Source: Bacillota bacterium
Lineage (GTDB): Bacteria; Bacillota; Clostridia; Saccharofermentanales; Fastidiosipilaceae
Assembly (NCBI GenBank): GCA_023442635.1
Contig: JAEZYR010000058.1
Coordinates: 1 to 8,186, forward strand
DNA length: 8,186 bases
Direction: 5' to 3'
The translations under genes and the position numbers were made by a program. A model generated the notes under the pieces. It was given only the letters and a program-made list of their open reading frames with translations, was not told where the DNA came from and ran no database searches. This document shows positions 5,899 to 8,186 of the stretch, in pieces. Positions within the stretch are counted from its first letter, which is position 1, and the number at the start of each line of letters is the position of its first letter.

Positions 5899-5926
5899 CA
5901 ACGCCAGTCGTTGGGGCGCTAGCGCC
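5899..5926. repeat. Two adjacent hairpins in the darA-holB gap
   Basis: In the 59-base gap the minus strand carries GGCGCTAGCGCC, a perfect 12-base palindrome (5915-5926), then CAACG-ACTGG-CGTTG, a 5-bp stem with a 5-base loop (5899-5913). No T-tract follows, so termination is unlikely. They may tune mRNA processing or holB translation; the second ends about 10 bases before the holB ribosome-binding site. Confidence 0.4.
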
Positions 5927-5935
5927 GCATCCCCC

Positions 5936-6265
5936 TTACATTTTCTCGAAGTATTCAACATTCAAAACGAAGACCGTCGCGCCCCCAACCGTCACCTCTA
6001 CAGGGTAGGGCACATAAGCACCGCCCACATTGGCTGGCGTCACGTTGGTGTTGATAGCTGCCTTGCGAGCGCTGGAATAGCTGCGGATGATGTCCAAAAC
6101 GGACTGCATCTGCGCCTCCTCAATCACGATCATCAACGTTGTATTACCCGAGCGCAAAAAGCCGCCAGAAGAATTGAGTTTCGTCACTCGGAAGCCGCTC
6201 TTATTGAGCTCTGCCATCAAGCGTGGCGTATCCTCATCGTGAACGATTGCGTAGAGTAGTTTCAT
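5936..6265 (-). CDS. darA: Cyclic-di-AMP-binding PII-like protein DarA (PstA/YaaQ)
   Basis: This 109-residue cytosolic protein belongs to the DarA/PstA family, trimers with a PII-like fold that bind c-di-AMP. Diagnostic segments are MKLLYAIVHDEDT at the N-terminus, FRVTKLNSSGGFLRSGNTT (25-43), which forms much of the ligand pocket in the family, and VPYPVEVTVGGATVFVLNV near the C-terminus. Length agrees with the B. subtilis protein. It starts at 6265 with GAGGAGG seven bases upstream. ATG and the tmk stop TGA overlap in an ATGA, so the two genes are translationally coupled, matching the conserved tmk-darA order. The downstream target of DarA is not known in general and nothing here identifies it. 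Identity is very secure. Confidence 0.95.
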   Translation of the reverse strand: MKLLYAIVHDEDTPRLMAELNKSGFRVTKLNSSGGFLRSGNTTLMIVIEEAQMQSVLDIIRSYSSARKAAINTNVTPANVGGAYVPYPVEVTVGGATVFVLNVEYFEKM

Positions 6266-6909
6266 GCTAAGGCCTCCTCTATGAGTTGTTTAATCTGAGC
6301 TACAACCTCTTCAACAGGTCGATTGGCGTCAATCACTTGGATGCGAGCTGCCCTCCTGCCACTTTTTTGCGCAGATGCTTCGGCCAAATGCCTATAGCCT
6401 TGCTGAACCCTCAGCATAAAAGACTCAGCTTCCTGATCTAGCCGATTGCTGCTATCTTTTCGTTCTTGGATCCTGGCTTGCGCCGTAGGAATCTCGACAT
6501 CCAGAAAAAAGGTGCGCGTGATTTCGCAGTTGTCACAAGCGTAATCATTCAGGCCTTGAAGCCAAGCTACATCTAGACCGCGTCCATATCCCTGGTAGGC
6601 CAAGGTCGAATCTCGAAAACGATCACAGAGCACAATCTCGCCTCTAGCCAAGGCTGGCTTGATGCACTGTTCGACTAGCTGTGCCCGAGCTGCTGCAAAA
6701 AGCAAGACCTCCGCTCGCAGTTCCAGGGGTTTTGGGCCATCCTGGAGCAAAAGCTCGCGGACTCTCTCGCCCACGTCTGTGCCCCCGGGTTCTCGAAAAA
6801 GGCTGACCTCGTGTCCCTGACTTTTCAGTTCTTGCGCCAGGTATCTTATGGCAGTGCTCTTTCCGCTGCCGTCGATGCCTTCGAATGTAAAAAAAGTGCC
6901 TCGTCCCAT
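6262..6909 (-). CDS. tmk: Thymidylate kinase
   Basis: This 215-residue kinase converts dTMP to dTDP with ATP for DNA synthesis. It shows the P-loop GIDGSGKST (11-19), the dTMP-binding REPGGT (39-44), the DR-containing block CDRFRDSTLAYQGYGRG (95-111) and a LID-like ARIQERKDSSNRLDQE (145-160). The length is normal for bacterial Tmk. The ATG at 6909 is chosen over the in-frame ATG at 6969 because GGGAGG lies six bases upstream and family members start immediately before the P-loop strand; the longer start would also overlap the TATAAT promoter. It is the first gene of the tmk-darA-holB-ricT run and overlaps darA by four bases. Confidence 0.95.
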   Translation of the reverse strand: MGRGTFFTFEGIDGSGKSTAIRYLAQELKSQGHEVSLFREPGGTDVGERVRELLLQDGPKPLELRAEVLLFAAARAQLVEQCIKPALARGEIVLCDRFRDSTLAYQGYGRGLDVAWLQGLNDYACDNCEITRTFFLDVEIPTAQARIQERKDSSNRLDQEAESFMLRVQQGYRHLAEASAQKSGRRAARIQVIDANRPVEEVVAQIKQLIEEALA

Positions 6910-6927
6910 GCAGCGCCTCCCTTTTGA

Positions 6928-6940
6928 GTTAACTATTATA
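6928..6940 (-). promoter_or_regulatory. Putative tmk promoter (-10 TATAAT)
   Basis: The minus strand has a perfect TATAAT at 6935-6940. The region 16-18 bases upstream offers only weak -35 matches such as TTCAGC or GTTCAG. Transcription would start near 6928, giving a leader of about 19 bases that carries only the tmk ribosome-binding site. This would let the tmk operon be transcribed independently of the glutamine synthetase unit. Confidence 0.5.
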
Positions 6941-7041
6941 CATGGCGCGGGGGCAAGCTGAACAGGCATCTAGACAGCTTATGAGGGCATCCTTTTTCTA
7001 TTCGAGGCCCACCTGTCCTAGCGCACTGCCGCCACCTACGG

Positions 7042-7075
7042 GCGCTTCGCCCTTCGCACTCGGCGAGGCGCTTTT
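7042..7075 (+). terminator. Stem-loop with T-tract facing the plus strand (possible terminator)
   Basis: Read on the plus strand, GCGCTTCGCC (7042-7051) pairs with GGCGAGGCGC (7062-7071) in ten pairs including one U-G. The loop is ten bases and TTTT follows (7072-7075). On the minus strand the same position becomes a C/A mismatch and the T-tract is lost, so the signal favours plus-strand transcripts. Yet no plus-strand gene is visible upstream. It may be a relic, stop an antisense transcript, or be part of a dispersed repeat. Confidence 0.35.
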
Positions 7076-7091
7076 GCCTAAGGGTCCAGCT

Positions 7092-7433
7092 TCAGTCCAG
7101 TGTAATTTCCTTAAGCTGAGCCAGCTCTAACTGAATTTCTTTGATGATTTGGCCGTTATCGCGGTGCACTTCTTCCCAGCTCTCATGGGGTCTAGCCTGA
7201 TAGCGCTGTTGTTCGCTCCGCCGATTGGAGCGATTGCGGCGGTTGCGATTGCGTGCATAAGATTCAGCATTTTCATGCCGCGCCTTATTCTGGCTCTGCT
7301 CGCCGCCCCCTACTTTGCCGTTGCCCTTTTCGGTGGCTCCCTGATTTCGCTGGCGGTTGCGTGAGTTAGGGCGTTTCTTTTCACCCCATGATTGCTCTGT
7401 TTTTGGCGTTTGCTTTTTATCTTCGGACACCAT
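7092..7433 (-). CDS. Small basic Arg/Asn/Gln-rich protein of unknown function
   Basis: I do not recognise this 113-residue protein. Residues 1-80 are almost free of hydrophobic residues and rich in Arg, Asn, Gln, Lys, Glu and Gly, including a dense RNRNRRNRSNRR patch at about 61-72, so this part is probably disordered and could bind RNA or DNA. The last ~30 residues (SWEEVHRDNGQ, then IIKEIQLELAQLKEITLD) look like an amphipathic helix that could mediate assembly. No signal peptide or membrane segment is present. The ATG at 7433 is preferred over an in-frame ATG at 7559 because AAAGGA lies ten bases upstream and the longer form would overlap glutamine synthetase by about 100 bases. It follows the synthetase stop by 23 bases and is probably co-transcribed with it. 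The good ribosome-binding site and the ordered C-terminus argue for a real gene. Confidence 0.7.
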   Translation of the reverse strand: MVSEDKKQTPKTEQSWGEKKRPNSRNRQRNQGATEKGNGKVGGGEQSQNKARHENAESYARNRNRRNRSNRRSEQQRYQARPHESWEEVHRDNGQIIKEIQLELAQLKEITLD

Positions 7434-7456
7434 AAGCCGTTGATCCTTTCGTGTTC

Positions 7457-8186
7457 TTAAACTCGGAACATGAGATCCATATAGGAGGGGAATGGCCACT
7501 TTTCTTTTGGCATTTCGACCTCGATTTGGTCGACCACCGTGCGGAGTGTTTCCATGCAAGGCAATACGTTATAGCAATAAGCCCTCGCCCGCTCCTGCCA
7601 CTGCTGCAAAGCCTCCGCATAGGCACAGGCTTGTCGCAGGTCTTCTACCGCTTGATCCAGTCTGTCTAGATAGCCGTTCAGCTTGTCCAAAAGGCGCGTG
7701 ACGCCTCCGCCTGAGCAATTGAGCGCTCTCTGCTGGTAGGCCGTCTGCGTCAGTTCACAGAGGTATTGCACAAGAGCTGGCATGACCTGTCTCGTCACCA
7801 TCTCAAGCGCCGTCCTGGCCTCGATCCCAACCGTCTTGGCGTAGTTCTCAAACATGATCTCAGCTCGGGATAGGGTCTCCTTGCGGCTGAGCACGGCTGT
7901 CGACTCAAAAAGGTCTATGTTCTTCTCTCTGAGCATGCTCACGATGGCCTCATAAGCATTGCTGAGCTTCGGCAGGCCTCTTTTTTCGGCTTCGGCGTAC
8001 CAATAATCCGAATAATTGTCGCCGTTAAAAATAATTCTGCCGTGCTGGCGACACATGTCCACAAAATAAGCTCGGGCTTCTGCCTTGACATCTTTGGCCC
8101 GCTCAAGGCGCTCACCTGCTTCGTCCAGGCAGCGTGCCACAGCGGCATTAAGGGTAAAACAGGCGCTGGCAATATTTTGTTGCGAA
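7457..8186 (-). CDS. glnN: Type III glutamine synthetase, C-terminal part (5' end outside window)
   Basis: The frame is open from the right edge to a TAA at 7457 (242 codons visible). The sequence matches the C-terminal third of GlnN-type (type III) glutamine synthetase, a dodecameric enzyme of about 700 residues that makes glutamine from glutamate, ammonia and ATP. Recognisable pieces are GRIIFNGDNYSDYWYAEAEKRGL, LREKNIDLF, the helical region MFENYAKTVGIEARTALEM and the terminal KEKWPFPSYMDLMF, which resembles the WPFPTY ending typical of the family. The GTG at 8138-8140 is not the real start, since the frame continues in family-like sequence up to the edge. It is followed after 23 bases by the small basic protein. 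The catalytic domain cannot be checked here. Confidence 0.88.
   Translation of the reverse strand, partial: SQQNIASACFTLNAAVARCLDEAGERLERAKDVKAEARAYFVDMCRQHGRIIFNGDNYSDYWYAEAEKRGLPKLSNAYEAIVSMLREKNIDLFESTAVLSRKETLSRAEIMFENYAKTVGIEARTALEMVTRQVMPALVQYLCELTQTAYQQRALNCSGGGVTRLLDKLNGYLDRLDQAVEDLRQACAYAEALQQWQERARAYCYNVLPCMETLRTVVDQIEVEMPKEKWPFPSYMDLMFRV

Larger units (their letters stand above)
6910..7091. other. GC-rich structured gap before tmk
   Basis: The 182 bases between the basic small protein and tmk hold no recognisable gene. Near the upstream gene there is a GC-rich stem-loop at 7042-7071 and an overlapping alternative hairpin GGGCG-AAG-CGCCC (minus strand, 7040-7052). Near tmk lies the TATAAT box. 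There is no T-tract terminator on the coding (minus) strand. Confidence 0.5.

Noticed and set aside
6910..6969. Longer start (ATG at 6969) for tmk
   Set aside because: The added residues do not match thymidylate kinases and would cover the TATAAT box; the GGGAGG site points to 6909.
6936..7091. 51 sense codons in frame after the TGA of the basic protein, suggesting stop-codon readthrough or a reassigned TGA
   Set aside because: An open run of this length is not rare in GC-rich sequence, the composition (Cys- and Arg-rich) differs from the upstream protein, and TGA clearly ends tmk and ricT here.
6910..7091. Known structured RNA (RNase P RNA, SRP RNA, tmRNA, T-box) in the GC-rich gap
   Set aside because: I looked for their conserved core sequences on both strands and found none.
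7434..7559. Longer start (ATG at 7559) for the basic protein
   Set aside because: It would overlap glnN by about 100 bases, and the AAAGGA site fits the ATG at 7433.

Overview
The window looks like a chromosomal stretch from a member of the Bacillota, most likely class Clostridia. Three things point there: the gene order tmk–darA–holB–ricT–(trmN6/rsmI), known from the Bacillus subtilis tmk-to-rsmI region; a 56-residue clostridial-type 2[4Fe-4S] ferredoxin; and a type III glutamine synthetase. Every gene I can support reads on the minus strand, so transcription runs from high to low coordinates. Base composition is moderate in genes, with an AT-rich patch near 3520-3600. No mobile element, CRISPR array, tRNA or rRNA is visible.

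Layout in reading order (right to left). 8186-7457: C-terminal part of glutamine synthetase III (5' end outside the window). 7433-7092: a small, very basic Arg/Asn/Gln-rich protein that I do not recognise. 7091-6910: a 182-base gap with a GC-rich stem-loop and a perfect TATAAT box before tmk. 6909-3626: tightly packed tmk (thymidylate kinase), darA (c-di-AMP-binding PII-like protein), holB (DNA polymerase III delta prime) and ricT (PSP1 family), with 4-base and 8-base gene overlaps. 3625-3390: a 236-base leader with an AT-rich patch and three separate inverted repeats. 3389-3219: the ferredoxin. 3218-3031: a long hairpin, then a strong intrinsic terminator. 3030-1102: one 642-codon ORF fusing a TrmN6-type methyltransferase to RsmI. 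1101-1029: a short gap with an extended -10 promoter. 1028-1: the N-terminal 342 codons of a YfhO-family membrane protein (3' end outside the window).

How the genes work together. tmk makes dTDP for DNA synthesis and holB is part of the replicative clamp loader. darA senses c-di-AMP. ricT is an Fe-S-associated RNA-maturation factor. The fused enzyme should methylate tRNA and 16S rRNA. This is the usual replication/RNA-modification housekeeping cluster, but yaaR, yabA and the GIY-YIG gene yazA, which are interspersed in B. subtilis, are absent, and a ferredoxin unit has been inserted.

No clear new defence or mobile system is present. The points most worth a second look are the TrmN6-RsmI fusion with a near-consensus internal ribosome-binding site, the ferredoxin gene flanked by several RNA or operator structures (one matching the Gram-positive LexA-box core), the unrecognised basic protein next to glutamine synthetase, and the GC-rich structured gap before tmk.
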